Positions 42,450 to 53,860 are shown, counted from the first letter of the stretch. The stretch: DNA of 64,000 nucleotides from Erinaceus europaeus (GCF_950295315.1 NC_080179.1:69501115-69565114), one strand, 5' to 3'. Numbers and translations are program-made. Notes: a model not told the origin generated them from the sequence alone.

Positions 42450-43000
42450 TTTTTTCTTTTTTTCCCCTTTATCATTTTGTTGCTGCGGGGGGGTTTACAA
42501 TCCAGGTAATGACACATGGATGCAATTTCTCATCTCCCTATGATAGATATCAAAAAAAACATTCTCACCTCTGGGAGTTAGGTAGTAGCACAACAGGTTA
42601 AGTGCACGTGGCTCAAAGTTCAAGGACCTTTGTTAAGGATCCCGGTTCAAGCCCCCAGCTCCCCACTTGCAGGGAATCTCTTCACAGGCAGTGAAGCAGG
42701 TCTGCAGGTGTCTGTCTTTCTCTCTCCCTCTGTCTTCCCCTCCTCTCTCCATTTCTTTCTGTCCTATCCTACAATGACGACATCAGTAACAACAACAATA
42801 AAACAAGGGCAACAAAAAGGGAATAAATAATAATAATAATAATAAAAAGGACAAAACACACTCTCACCTCCAACCTAGGTAATTTCCATCATCATGCACC
42901 AGGACCAAAACATCCATCTACCCTCCATCCCTTTCCCTACCCTCCTTCTCCAAAGTCCCTTTTTTCTTAAGTGAAAATATATCCCAGTGCCAAAAATGTT
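42450..43000 (-). mobile_element. L1 3' end, interrupted by SINE-A
   Basis: Parts at 42450-42570 (gatgcaatttctcatctccc) and 42855-43000 (catcatgcaccaggacc, then tccttctccaaagtccc) join into an L1 3' UTR like that at 46278. Confidence 0.7.
42571..42850 (+). mobile_element. SINE-A in L1
   Basis: ctgggagttaggtagtagca head, cggttcaagcccccagctcc and full body, with an AAT-repeat tail. The flank around attctcacct recurs as ctctcacctcc on the right. Confidence 0.9.
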
Positions 43001-43565
43001 TTGATAACTGCCAGATGAAAACAAAGATATGTTACATCATTTTTAACACCAGAACTCTGTCCTCAAAGAAATACTACATAAAAGTCTGAGTCACAAAAGA
43101 GATACAGTTGCTCTGGTTAAATAGGGGGAAGAGCGTCCAAATACACCTTTGTTTGTCCTTTTTCCTTTCCTGCTTTGTCCTCTGTGAGACCCTGTTTCAC
43201 AGCCTGCATGTGAAAGCACTGATGGATGGATTGATGGATGGGGTATCAAATACTGCAGCATCCTGGGCCTTATGGGAATAAAGAATGATGTAGAGGTGAA
43301 CGACCAGTGACAGAAGTGTCTCCAGTCAGATTGCAGATCTGCCTCCATTACAATTCATCAACTAGCATGCATTCAAGAACTGGGGGATCTCTTCCTGAAA
43401 ACATTCCCCTGATGAAGCACTGATGTCTTAGCTCTGTGTGGATCACTCACTAGAGAGCACATCCAATTGAAGGGCGGGTGGCTACACGCACATTTTTTTC
43501 TCTGAATGATTAGTTTTGTGATTGGGCAATGGAGAGAGTTAACTTCTTCCTAATTGTGGGTCCAA
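43001..43565. other. unassigned DNA
   Basis: Nothing recognised; an 85-codon minus-strand frame at 43091-43348 has no recognisable features. Confidence 0.4.
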
Positions 43566-43569
43566 TGAT

Positions 43570-43915
43570 CCTTTTTTTTTTTTTTTTGCCTCCAGGGTTA
43601 TTGCTGGGGCTTGGTGCCTGCACTACAAATCCACTGCTCCTGGAAGCCATTTTCCCCATTTTGTTGCCCTCCTTATTGTTGTCATTGTTGTTGTTGGATA
43701 GGTCAAGAGAGAAATAGAGGGAAGAGGGGAAGACAGAGAGAGGAAGAGAAAGATAGACACCTGCAGACCTGCTTCACTGCCAGTGAAGCACGCCCCCCCC
43801 CCCCACACACACACACACAAGTGAGGAGCTGGGGCCTCGAACTGGCATCCTTGCTCTGGTCTTCGTGCCTCACACCATGTGTACTTAAACCCACTGCGCT
43901 ATCGCCCAGCCCACC
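43570..43915 (-). mobile_element. SINE-A, long form
   Basis: Poly-T, reversed extension (ctccagggttattgctgggg), full body with a C-run and CA run at 43793-43820 replacing part of the B-box side, and a head reading cactgcgctatcgcccagcc. Confidence 0.9.
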
Positions 43916-44258
43916 CCCCACAAAAGATACTTTTGAACTAGCAAGGAATGGAGTGAAATATAGGAACAAGCAGGAGGGTGAGGTAGTAGCAGAAGGCTTA
44001 AAAAGAACTGACTTCTCCAGTTGTTTCTGGAGCCTAAACAGACAGTACCGGTAGAGAGAGAAGGGTACTGCTTCTTCGTGGAACTTACCCATGCTTAGCT
44101 CGAGCTCTGAATCATGTACTGGTAGTATCCAGCCTGCCATCTCCAACTTGAGAGCTTTGAATTATCTCAAATATGTCTCAAATGCATATATGTATCTACT
44201 TAGTCATCACGAGCACTTGAGTGTACTGGAACAACTTGTTTTTCTTAATTTTTTTCTT
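43916..44258. other. unassigned DNA
   Basis: Nothing recognised. Confidence 0.4.
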
Positions 44259-44261
44259 AGT

Positions 44262-44565
44262 GATTTAATATTGATTTATAAAGCTGTAACATAATAGTGG
44301 TGCAATTCTATATATACACTTTCCACTACCAGAGTTCAGTGTCCCATCCCCTCCACTGGAAATGTCCCTATTGTAAACACCCCTCTGGGAATATGGACCA
44401 AACTTCCTTTGGGAATTCTGACTTCTATAATTGCTTCTCCACTGGACATGGGCATTGACAGATCAATCCATACTCCCAGCCTGTTTCTATCTTTCCCTAG
44501 TGTGGGTGGAGAGGGGAGTTTCCCGAACACACTGGTGAGGTTGTCTGCCCAGGAAAGTAACATGG
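44262..44565 (-). mobile_element. LINE-like 3' end, group X
   Basis: Inverted group X copy: ctctgggaatatggacc, then ataattgcttctccactgga, then ccatactcccagcctgtttc on the plus strand. Confidence 0.6.
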
Positions 44566-44965
44566 AATCATAGAACTATCTTCAACTTGGTGGCTGAAAT
44601 GCAGTGAGATGGAAAGTAGGGCAAACTGCTTAATAAACAGGAAGTGTAAAGAAGAAGCAGAGCACATGAAACTAGAGCCTTAGGGTGGAAGGAAGCTAGA
44701 ACGTCTAGCTTAGGAATGTTCCTAGGAGCCTGTTGTAGTAATCTTTGCTTGAGCTTAATATCTAACATGGAGATGGACTAGAACTATTCTCGGAGAAGAT
44801 GGTGTCAGAGTATAGAAGGAGGAAGCAGGAGCTGCTCACAAACTTGAAGGAAATACACATAAATTTAATTGACTGGTTAACCACAGTGATCTAACCCGGG
44901 GCCCATATCTATTCACATTTAGCACTGGAGCCTGTACAACCTCCTCTGAGTCCTTTTCAGGCAGA
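44566..44965. other. unassigned DNA
   Basis: Nothing recognised. Confidence 0.4.
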
Positions 44966-44969
44966 ACCC

Positions 44970-45335
44970 ACCAACTTTTTTTTTTTTCAGATGGAAAGAT
45001 AATGGGAAAAAGGGCCAGGTGGTGGCACACCTGGTTACACACTCACATTACAGTACACAAGGACCCAGGTTCTAGCCCCTGATCCCCACCTGCAGGGGGA
45101 AAGCTTCACAAGTGGTATTGCTGGGCTACAAATCTCACTCTTTCCTTCTCAATCTTCCCCCTCTCCTTTCAATTTCTGCCTGTCTCTATCTAATAAATAA
45201 ACATTAAAAAAAATAAGAATGGCAATGGGAGAGAAAAAGACACTAAAGCTTCCCTTAGTGTCAAAGGATCAGCCTTGAATCTGGGTCCCACACGTGACAA
45301 AGAACTATCCAGGTGAGCTATGTTTGCTGGCCCAG
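44970..45335 (-). mobile_element. SINE-D interrupted by SINE-B
   Basis: Left part with poly-T (44976-44987) and cagatggaaagataatggg; right part from gagagaaaaagacactaaag to gtgagctatgtttgctggcc. It matches the order of the SINE-D at 22748-22952. Confidence 0.65.
45012..45213 (+). mobile_element. SINE-B nested in SINE-D
   Basis: agggccaggtggtggcacac head, aggttctagcccctgatcc, and tctatctaataaataaaca end. Flanks aatgggaaaa and aatgggagag suggest the target duplication. Confidence 0.88.
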
Positions 45336-45551
45336 TTTCCAAAGTTTAATTTGGTCCAACTGTTAGATTCATTGTTGCATTTGTTCTGGTTTTATATTCT
45401 GCGTCAGTTATGGCCTGCTTCATCTTGCTAATAAACCTAGATCTCTTGGAGTGGTGATTATAAACACTCAATGTCTTTGGAGTGGACAATTATCACCGGG
45501 ATGCTATTTAATGGCCTGGAATTCATTTTCAGTTAAGAATTAAACTAAACT

Positions 45552-45756
45552 GGAGCCAGGCGGTGGTTACACTTAGTTGAGTGCACACATTACCTTGCAC
45601 AAAGACCCAGTTCAAGTCCTCCTCCCCATCTGAAGAGGGGAAGCTTCACAAGCCGCAAAGTGGTAGTGCAAGTGTCTCTCTCTCTCTCTCCTCTTTTATC
45701 TATCTCTTCCCTCTCAATTTCTCTGTCTTTACAAAAATAAATACATCTTTAAACAT
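45552..45756 (+). mobile_element. SINE-B
   Basis: gagccaggcggtggttacac, then gacccagttcaagtcctcc, then gaagcttcacaagccgc and an AAAATAAATAC tail. It meets the next element tail to tail. Confidence 0.85.
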
Positions 45757-45951
45757 TTTATTTTACTTTATTTATTATTGGATAGAGACGGGGAGAAATT
45801 GAGAAAGGAGGGGGGGAGATAGAGAGGGAAAGGGACAGAGTGACACCTGCAGCCCTGTTTCACCACTTGTGAAGCTTTCACCAGGGGACTGACCCTGCCC
45901 TGCACACTGTAATATGTGCGCTTAACTAGGTGCACCACTGCCTGGCCCCCA
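45757..45951 (-). mobile_element. SINE-B, inverted partner
   Basis: Minus-strand copy from ttatttattattggatagag to taggtgcaccactgcctggc. With the previous copy it forms a tail-to-tail pair with almost no spacer. Confidence 0.88.
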
Positions 45952-46139
45952 AATCAATACACATTCAAATAAGAAATTAATTAACAGGAAAATTAGCTTA
46001 AATGATTGCTGTGTATTCCCCACCCCTCCTCTTACACTCTCAGGACTAGCACTTTAAATTCTGATCCAAGTAGGTTACAGGCAGCTGGAGTTGAGAGCAG
46101 ACTCAGAGAAGCTGTTTGAGGGAAAGCCATTTCCAGCGG

Positions 46140-46277
46140 TCATACTCAAGCCACATTCTCCCTGCTCCTGTTGATGGGGCTGCTCTCCATTTCCTGCTAT
46201 TCTATCGTAGGCTTTCTGAATCTGATTCTTGTGTCTGGTAATGTGTGTTCTTAACTAGATATGCCACCATCTGGTCC
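46140..46277 (-). mobile_element. SINE-B remnant
   Basis: Only the head end is clear: tgtgtgttcttaactagata then gccaccatctggtcc on the plus strand. Confidence 0.5.
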
Positions 46278-46860
46278 TTTCAGAGTTAGTTTTTTTCTTT
46301 CTATTACTTATTCATTTATTTTTGAACATCTTTTATAAGGAGGTAATGCTTTAAAGTATAGTTAACACATGAACGTAATTTTTCCTTACGATAGGTGTCT
46401 ATAAAACACTCTCATTCCCAACTTAGGTCCTTTTCTACCATCACCCACCAGGAGCCCAAACCCTCCTGGCCCTAATACCCAACCTCCATCTGGTTTGATA
46501 TGATCCTTTGCTTTGATACAATACACTAACCTTGTTCAAGTTTTACTCTTGTGTCTTCCCCTTCTGTCTTTGTTTCTTAAGTTCCACTTATGAGTGAAAT
46601 TATCTGGCATTTGTCCCTCTCTTTTTGGCTAATCTCACTTAACATTATCCCTTCAAACTCCATCCCTTCAAACTCCATTCAACATGAAGCAGAGGAGATG
46701 ACTCCATCATTTTTAACAGCTGAGTAGTAGTCCACTGTATATAGACTACAACTTGCTTACTCTCGCGTCTGTACTTGGACACCTGTTGTTTCGAAGTTTG
46801 AGCTATTGGAGAGCTGATTTTTCTGAATTGTAATTAAAAACTGCTGAAACTATGCCTGGC
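46278..46860 (-). mobile_element. L1 3' end
   Basis: On the plus strand, ggctaatctcacttaacatt, then an 18-bp tandem repeat (ccatcccttcaaactcc), then catttttaacagctgagtag and ccactgtatatagactac are the familiar reversed L1 3' UTR landmarks. The 3' UTR continues left to an L1-type end near 46300. No coding frame. Confidence 0.8.
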
Positions 46861-47105
46861 TTCCTTTCTTAGTTTAACCGCTAGTATTTCTTCCTTCTAG
46901 ACATAAACCATCGGCCTTGGTTCTGGCCTTTGCCATTTAGAGAGCAGCTCCTTCTCCAGGGTAACAGCTTTTCCCATCTAACCCAACCTCATTCCAAAGG
47001 CCATGTCATATGTCATGGCATTTATTCCCCTATTAAATAACCAGGTCTTCATGGCTTTCTATTGCTTGCAGAATAATGTTTGAGCATATCATTCAAGGAC
47101 TTTCT

Positions 47106-47369
47106 TTTTTAAAATATTTATTTATTTATTCCCTTTTGTTGCCCTTGTTGTTTTATTGTTGTAGTCATTAGATAGGACAGAGAGAAATGGAGAGAGGAGG
47201 GGAACACAGAAAGAGGGAGAGAAAGACAGACACCTGCAGACCTGCTTCAACGCCTGTGAAGCGATTCCCCTGCAGATGGGGAACTGGGGGCCTCGAACCG
47301 GGATCCTTAAGCCAGTTCTTGCGCTTGGCGCCCAGTGCGCTTAACCCCCTGCGCTACTGCCCAACTCTC
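47106..47369 (-). mobile_element. SINE-A
   Basis: Well-preserved minus-strand copy. The duplication tcaaggactttc occurs at about 47093-47104 and 47371-47382. Confidence 0.93.
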
Positions 47370-47547
47370 TCAAGGACTTTCAGTCTACTTTCTAGTATCT
47401 GGTAGACTCAGTGCCTTGACAAAAGGATCTTTGAAATCACAGGAATGCCTAGCTGAGTGCAAAACCCAAACATATTTGAAATGAATGAACTAGTCAGTGA
47501 ATGTGTTACTCTGAAACTCTGTGGGTAAGTATTTGCCATCCTACAAG

Positions 47548-47969
47548 CACCTTCTCTCCCTCCCTCTCCCTCTCCCTCTCCCTCTCCCTCTCCCTCTCCC
47601 TCTCCCTCTCCCTCTCCCTCTCCCTCTCCCTCTCCCTCTCCCTCTCCCTCTCCCTCTCCCTCTCCCTCTCCCTCTTCTTCTCCCTCTCCCTCTCCCTCTT
47701 CCCTCTTCCCTCTCCCTCTCCCTCTCCCTCTCCCTCTCCCTCTCCCTCTCCCTCTCCCTCTCCCTCTCCCTCTCCCTCTTCCCTCTCCCTCTTCCCTCTC
47801 CCTCTTCCCTCTCCCTCTCCCTCTCCCTCTCCCTCTCCCTCTCCCTCTTCTTCTCCCTCTCCCTCTCCCTCTTCCCTCTTCCCTCTCCCTCTCCCTCTCC
47901 CTCTCCCTCTTCCCTCTCCCTCTTCCCTCTCCCTCTTCCCTCTCCCTCTCCCTCTCCCTCTCCATCTCT
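47548..47969 (+). repeat. (CCCTCT)n array, about 420 bp
   Basis: Nearly uninterrupted hexamers for the first 120 bp, then hexamers broken by ttcttct and ttccct variants that themselves recur in a longer period. It produces long Ser-Leu-Pro or Glu-Gly-Arg open frames that are not genes. Confidence 0.95.
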
Positions 47970-47971
47970 CT

Positions 47972-47972
47972 T

Positions 47973-48019
<47 letters not shown>
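47972..48019 (+). repeat. (TG)n microsatellite
   Basis: About 23 TG units directly after the hexamer array. Confidence 0.95.
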
Positions 48020-48020
<1 letters not shown>

Positions 48021-48199
48021 GTGTATGTATGGGAGCGTTTAGTCCTTACCCCATTTAGTATTTCTTGCATACATTTACCACAGTGTTTTCTGTTGGTTGC
48101 TTTCTCCAGTCACATATGAGCTCTCCCTGGGCAAGAGCCTATCTCATCTTTACCCCTTAAATGCTTAAGTAGAGTCATTGTTTCATACATCTGTGCTGG

Positions 48200-48470
48200 A
48201 GCAGGAGAGATAGCTTATTAAGTAAGATGCTTTCATTGCCATATGTGCAATACAATAGGGTTTGAACCCTAGCACCATATATCAGGTTCCATGGCACTGA
48301 AAGAAGCTCTTGTTCATTCTCTCTCTCTCTCTTTCTGTCTCTCTCTCTCTGTCTCTTTACCTGAGCAGCCTAGTAGCAGAAAACTCATGCATGTATGAGG
48401 CCATGCATCCCTGCATGCCCACCCCCCCAACACACACACACACACACATTTTTTTTAATCTTGTCATTTA
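48200..48470 (+). mobile_element. SINE-C-like element with CT and CA runs
   Basis: gagagatagcttattaagta, a B-box-like gggtttgaaccctagcacc, then CT-rich (48318-48355), a short body and a CA run at 48430-48448. Confidence 0.6.
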
Positions 48471-50625
48471 TCTTAGATAAAAATTTCTCTTAGATAGAAA
48501 GTATGCAGTTGTGGAAAAGCAGCTTATAAGAGTTCTGCTTGACAAAATCCCTACTATTACTAATGCTATTTCAGCATTAGATTCACTGTAAGTTTTCTGA
48601 GAGGTCTTTACCTGTTCTTCTCACTTCCTTATCAGAGAAAACTTCAAGAGTCAGACATAAACATTGGCTCTTGGCTAAAATCTCCAACAACAGAATCTCT
48701 TGGCCAACATAATCACACTGTAAACTCCAGAGACAAAATTCTCAAAGTCTATGAAAAAAAAAAAAAACATTATAATTATCTCAAGTGAAACCATCTTATT
48801 AAACTGCAAACTCTATTGTTTTGATTATTGTCACTGAGGTGGGATTGGGTAGAAGGGAAGGAAGCCTGGGAAAATGATAAAGTTGTTAATCCCATTTAGA
48901 TTAATTCTACCCCAAATCTGGGCCTGAGAGTTGGGCCATAGGAAGAAAAGGTCTTTGAAGGATCTTGGTAAACTAAGGCCAAAAGTAATTAACAGATGTT
49001 CTGTGTTTGTTCGTTTTTTTGTTTGTTTGTTTGTTTGTTTTGTTTTGTTCGTTGGCTGGAAAGGAGATAAAACACAGCAGGAAATGTATTGGCCATTCAA
49101 AAACATTTTATGTGATTACCAGTGTTTCTGCATCATCATAGTAGTGAATTTTATTTACTCTTTTCTTATATACAGAGTCTAAAATATACCGAGCAAATAT
49201 AACTGGTGGATGTTTTAAGGATGGGATGCCAGTGGTTATAAACCTATCTTGGAGATTCCTGTTTAAATGACCTTCTCTTATGGTCTAAAGCCCCTTTTGG
49301 GTGGGTGTTAAGGGGATTGTCTTAGTCAGAGGAGCTCTACCATGAAGATACTAGAGGCGTACGCAAACCACAGAGCGGGTATGCCAAGTGGTGAGATCTG
49401 CGCATCCATCATTCCATTTAGACGAATGAAAGATTACAGCCCTGCAAGCAAAGACAGCCATGGCCACACAATGCTTTATGCACAGAGTAAATTGCTAGTT
49501 TCCTGTGATCTTCCTGACAAGTAAATTACGGCAGAAAATAGCATAGATGGGAACACAATGACAAAAATGCAGAGCCTTGGTCCTTCAAAGGAGTTATTAG
49601 ACCTCCAAACACAACCATTTCTAAAGGACTCCAGAACCTCACCTCCACCCTAATTTTAAAAAAGGAGATCTCTCCCTCATCTTCCCCTAGTGTTTCATGG
49701 AAGAAAATAATATGCCACTATTAGAGTGAAAAGTGAATTTTTCAGTCATCAATGAGCTTCTTTTTCATGACAAGGAAGAGATCTAAGGAGGCAAAAGAGG
49801 TTCTTACAGCAGAAATTTCTGCGTCTATTATCACAGACCTTCTCAGTCTTGCTTGACACCGAAGTAAACAGCCATATGGCATACTCTCCATAAGTAACAG
49901 TGGTGCCTGAATAATCGCTACATTCCATCTCCAACTGTCCACAGTACTTTTATTCTGCAATAAAATATAATTCTAACTTGGTTTGTCAAAGAGGTAAGAA
50001 AAAATGACCCCATTGTAATCTATTTCTCTTTGTCTATTCAACACCAAGACTTTAACACACTCTCTAAAGTCTCTTGAAGCCCAGGACAGAATTACTGAAG
50101 AGCAGGACAACAAAAGGTTTATGAGCAAAGTCAAGTGGAGCAGAGAAGGGAAAGGCATAGAAGCTAGTAGGAGTCACAAACAAATCACAAATGTCAAATG
50201 GTCTGAGATAGTAACATCAGAGGATTGGCCTGAAGTTGACAGGTGCCATACATGTCAGAGGCAGAGAGGATTTGAAACAAGACTTAGTGACATAAAAGGA
50301 CTTACCCAATACCTCAGATTATTATATGGCGATGCCTACAGTGGAATCCTTATATCACTGTCTCTTCACCACTACCTAAGCATAGATTTCTCCCCAAAAT
50401 GTTTCTAGCAGAGAGTAATAGCCAGGAAGGCACTTACCTAGATCACCTGATCCTTATCTAACTCTCTTCTCTTGTGATCTTGGGCAAGAGGCATAAACTC
50501 ACTGGGCAGCAATCAGAGAATGAGGTTGCGGGGTGGAGTTGGGCATGCCAGAGTTGGTCCAGCAGAGTGAACGTATAGCTTGGTATATCAAGTCCGTTTC
50601 TACAATTTCATATGAACAAAAGGAC
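48471..50625. other. unassigned DNA with a (GTTT)n tract
   Basis: A GTTT run lies at 49018-49050. Frames are short. This 2.1-kb stretch has no SINE and is the longest element-free segment in this half of the window. Confidence 0.45.
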
Positions 50626-50629
50626 AATC

Positions 50630-50800
50630 TTGGAGTTGAAAAGACAGTTCAATGGGTAAGGTGCCTGCTGTGCCAAGGTGTAGCCTAGGTTTGAACCCTG
50701 GCATCATACAAGAAGTAGTAAGGCATCAGAATCAGTTCTAGTGCTGTGGTGCCTCACCCACTTTCTGTGTGTTTCCATATTTGAATGAACAAAAGAAAGA
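50630..50800 (+). mobile_element. SINE-C-like element
   Basis: acagttcaatgggtaaggtg and aggtttgaaccctggcatca fit the two promoter boxes. Confidence 0.55.
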
Positions 50801-50815
50801 AAAGCTATGGAGGCT

Positions 50816-50816
<1 letters not shown>

Positions 50817-50870
<54 letters not shown>
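50817..50870 (+). repeat. (TG)n microsatellite
   Basis: About 27 TG units next to a SINE-like 3' end. Confidence 0.95.
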
Positions 50871-50874
<4 letters not shown>

Positions 50875-51004
50875 TCATAAATGTGCAAGGTCCTGGCTCT
50901 GCTGAATCTCTTTTAAAAACAACCTAAAATCTCTTATGCTTACAGAGTAAAAGTGACAGTAAAGATAATTCTACCCAATTGTCCAGTGCGGTGTGTGTTG
51001 AATA

Positions 51005-51170
51005 GGTTATGGGCCAGGTGGTAGTTCAGCAAGGAGAGAGCAAATCTTTCAGGAGCAAGATTCTGGACTAGACTCCTGGCACCACATGAGAGCACCAGAG
51101 GGAAGCAAGTGAAACTCTGTGAAGGGTACAGAAGATATTGTTGTTTTCTCTCTGTCAAAAAGAAAGCATG
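51005..51170 (+). mobile_element. SINE-B/D remnant
   Basis: gggccaggtggtagttcagc head and tagactcctggcaccacatg, followed by a diverged body. Confidence 0.5.
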
Positions 51171-51229
51171 AAAATGTTGGACTGTGGGGACTCAGTGGTC
51201 CCATCAATGTGAAAGACCCAGATTCAAGT

Positions 51230-51262
51230 CTACATTCCTTTTTCAGATAGAGCCTGAAAGGC

Positions 51263-51295
<33 letters not shown>

Positions 51296-51375
51296 TCAAT
51301 GCACTGCAAATTCAGTGCTCTGGTGTTCAGAGATGGTAAAGCAGTGCACTAAGTGAGCTATTTTGCTGGCCCAAG
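51230..51375 (-). mobile_element. SINE-D
   Basis: tttttcagatagagcctgaa, a (GA)n run at 51272-51294, and the diagnostic head gtgagctattttgctggccc. Confidence 0.65.
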
Positions 51376-51397
51376 TCTACAATAAAATATAAAAGAA

Positions 51398-51650
51398 ATG
51401 GGACCAGTAAGTGACTCAGTAGATAGAACACACACATTAATTACCATTTGTGAAAGACACTTTCCAAAGTCAATCAGTCCTCATTTCACAGATACCATAT
51501 GGGAGCCATCACAGGAAGGAAGCGTCTCTAGTCACTGTGATGTCTTATTCTTTCTGCCTCTTTTTCTCTGTCTCTCATTGACTCTCTCAAAAAAAAATGG
51601 CCACCAGGAAAAATGGAGTCATGTAAGCACCAAGCCCCAGAGATAAAATC
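51398..51650 (+). mobile_element. SINE, long form, diverged
   Basis: gaccagtaagtgactcagta head, CT-rich middle, then the extension ggccaccaggaaaaatggag and gcaccaagccccagagataa. Confidence 0.6.
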
Positions 51651-51810
51651 TTTTCCCAACCTGGCAGCTTATGATCCTGAGTAATCTAAAAACATTTCTC
51701 TTTGTTTATCCTAACCTTCTTCAGTTTCCATTTCATTCACATGGACAACTTGTTCCTGCATTGAAATTTCCTCCTGGGTCTTCACAAGACTGAACCTAGA
51801 ACGTGATCAG

Positions 51811-52300
51811 TTGGAGCCAAGTGGCAGGATGCACATGTTACAATATTCAAAAGACCTGGGTTCTAGCCCCTGGTCCTCACCTGTAGGGAGGGTGATTCAC
51901 AAGTGGTGAAGTAACGCTGTAGATATCTGTCTCTCCCTCTCTTTCTCCCACTTCCTTCTCAATTTCTGTCTGTATTTATTTAAAATATTTATTTATTCCC
52001 TTTTGTTGTCCTTATTGTTTTATTATTGTTGTTATTATTGATGTTATTATTGTTGGATAAGACAGAGAGAAATAGAAAGAAGAGGGGAAGTAGAGAAGGA
52101 GAGAGAAAGACAGACACCTACAGACCTGCTTCACCACTTGTGAAGCGACTCCCCTGCAGGTGGGGAGCCCGGGGCTCGAACCGGGATCCTTATGCTGGTC
52201 CTTGTGCTTTGCGTCACCTGTGCTTAACCTGCTGCGCTACCGCCCGACTCCCCTGTCTGTATTTACATTTTATTCATACATGTAAATTAATAAAATATTT
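51811..52300 (+). mobile_element. SINE-B interrupted by SINE-A
   Basis: 5' part at 51811-51978 (ggttctagcccctggtcctc) and 3' end from 52253. The interruption is bounded by the duplication ctgtctgtattta. Confidence 0.85.
51979..52252 (-). mobile_element. SINE-A nested in SINE-B
   Basis: Complete minus-strand SINE-A with duplication ctgtctgtattta at 51966-51978 and 52253-52265. Confidence 0.94.
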
Positions 52301-52375
52301 TTTTAATATTTATTTATTTTCCCTTTTGTTGTTCTTTTTTATTGTTGTAGTTATTATTGTTATTGTTATCATTGT
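52296..52375 (-). mobile_element. SINE-A tail fragment
   Basis: Only the reversed tail and CAA region (cccttttgttgttctttttt and tattattgttattgttatca) are present before the sequence switches to a plus-strand SINE-A head. Confidence 0.8.
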
Positions 52376-52662
52376 TGCTGCGTCATAGCGCAGCGGGTTA
52401 AGCACACACGATGCGAAGCACAAGGACTGGCATAGGATCCTGGTTTGAGCCCTGGGCTCCCCACCTGCCGGGGAATTGCTTCACAAGTGGTGAAGCAGGT
52501 CTGCAGGTGTCTGTCTTTCTCTCCCCCATCTCTGTCTTCCCCTCCTCTCTACGTTTCTCTCTGTCCTAACAACAACGACAGCAGTAACTACAACAACAAT
52601 AAAAAACAAAGGCAACAAAAGGGAAAATAAATAAATAAATATAAAATAATTTTAAAAAAAGA
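52376..52662 (+). mobile_element. SINE-A fused head-on to the tail fragment
   Basis: Head gcgtcatagcgcagcgggtt joined directly to the reversed tail, then full body and AAAT tail. The two tails form an inverted repeat around the body, which suggests insertion into an older SINE-A followed by loss of its body. Confidence 0.88.
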
Positions 52663-53080
52663 ACATCATCATAAGCCCTCTTGTGGGCCTCTATTGGACC
52701 TTGCCCTCAATACAGAACAGCAATGGTAGGGACTGCCCCACTCTACGAAGGGTGGCTGAGACCACCTACAGTGTCACTCAAGGAAGACTGGTCCTGAAAT
52801 GAGTGCAACCCAAAATGTTCCTAGCTGTGACTATGGACTGACTGTGAGTTCAAACTGACAGGGATGCAGAGGTTACACAGGTCCCTGTGCTAAATATTAA
52901 TAGACATGGTGCCCTAGGTCAGATCGATGGGGTTTACAGTTAACAGTGTTTATATACTTTCCTCATAGTTGGGAGCTACTTTCTGTCTTAATCCACGTAT
53001 TTTGTCCTAGTCTCAACTCTGACACTACCATTCTACTTCCTTATCTTCCTCTTTGTAATTGCTGCTTTCCCACCTTCCAA
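52663..53080. other. unassigned, less AT-rich segment
   Basis: No coding frame. Composition differs from the flanks; it may be part of an L1 or LTR that I cannot place. Confidence 0.35.
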
Positions 53081-53094
53081 AGAAAAGTAACTGT

Positions 53095-53378
53095 GGGAGT
53101 CGGGTGGTAGCGCAGTGGGTTAAGGGCAGGTGGCACAAAGCTCAAGGACCAGCATAAGGTTCCCAGTTCAAGCTCCTGGCTCCCCACCTGCAGGGCAGTC
53201 GCTTCACAGGCTGTGAAGCAGGTGTGCAGGTGTCTATCTTTCTCTCCCCCTCTCTGTCTTCCCCTCCTCTCTCCATTTTCTCTCTGTCCTATCCAACAAT
53301 GACGACATCAGTAATAACTACAACAATAAAACAACAAGGGCAACAAAAAGGGAATAAAATAAATATTAAAAAGAAAAA
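53095..53378 (+). mobile_element. SINE-A
   Basis: gggagtcgggtggtagcgca head, full body and tail. The duplication aaagaaaagtaa occurs at about 53081 and 53381. Confidence 0.93.
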
Positions 53379-53394
53379 AGAAAGAAAAGTAAGG

Positions 53395-53560
53395 ATGGGG
53401 ATAGATAGCACAGTTGTTATGCAAACAGACTCCCATGCTTGAGGCTTCAAAGTCACAGGTCCATTGCCCTCTACCAGGGTAAATCAGAGTTGAGCAATGC
53501 TCTGGGAAAAAAGGGGAAAACAAACAAATAAACAAACAAATAAACAAACAAAAAACAGTC
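53395..53560 (+). mobile_element. SINE-C with (CAAA)n tail
   Basis: agatagcacagttgttatgc, gaggcttcaaagtcacagg, then gttgagcaatgctctgg and a tail of CAAA/CAAATAAA repeats to 53551. Confidence 0.8.
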
Positions 53561-53639
53561 AAAAGAAAAGTAAGCCATCTCCATCAGAAAGCAAATTAAA
53601 CAACAGAGGCAGATAACTTAAATACAAATCCTTCTATGG

Positions 53640-53860
53640 TAGGAGACGATTCTCCTAGTAGAGCTCATACCTACCTGTGCCTACGATCCTGGGTTCTCTG
53701 TTCAAGCCCTGATACCACATGAGAGCAATAGGAATGATAGTAGAAGAGGTCCAGGGATGGGGGCAGGGGTGATATTATGGTGCTTCTCCTCTCTCTGTGT
53801 CTGTCTCTTCTCCATTCTCCCTCCCTCTGTCTAAATGGAAAATAAAAAGAATTGGTCTGA
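53640..53860 (+). mobile_element. SINE-C/D-like element
   Basis: ctcctagtagagctcatacc and ctctgttcaagccctgatacc fit promoter boxes; a CT-rich part and an A-rich tail follow. Confidence 0.5.

Noticed and set aside
43611..44146. 147-codon frames on both strands
   Set aside because: They cover a long-form SINE-A and its flank; many SINE-A copies give the same style of peptide.
47408..48070. Long low-complexity frames (220 and about 172 codons)
   Set aside because: They are translations of the CCCTCT and TG arrays.
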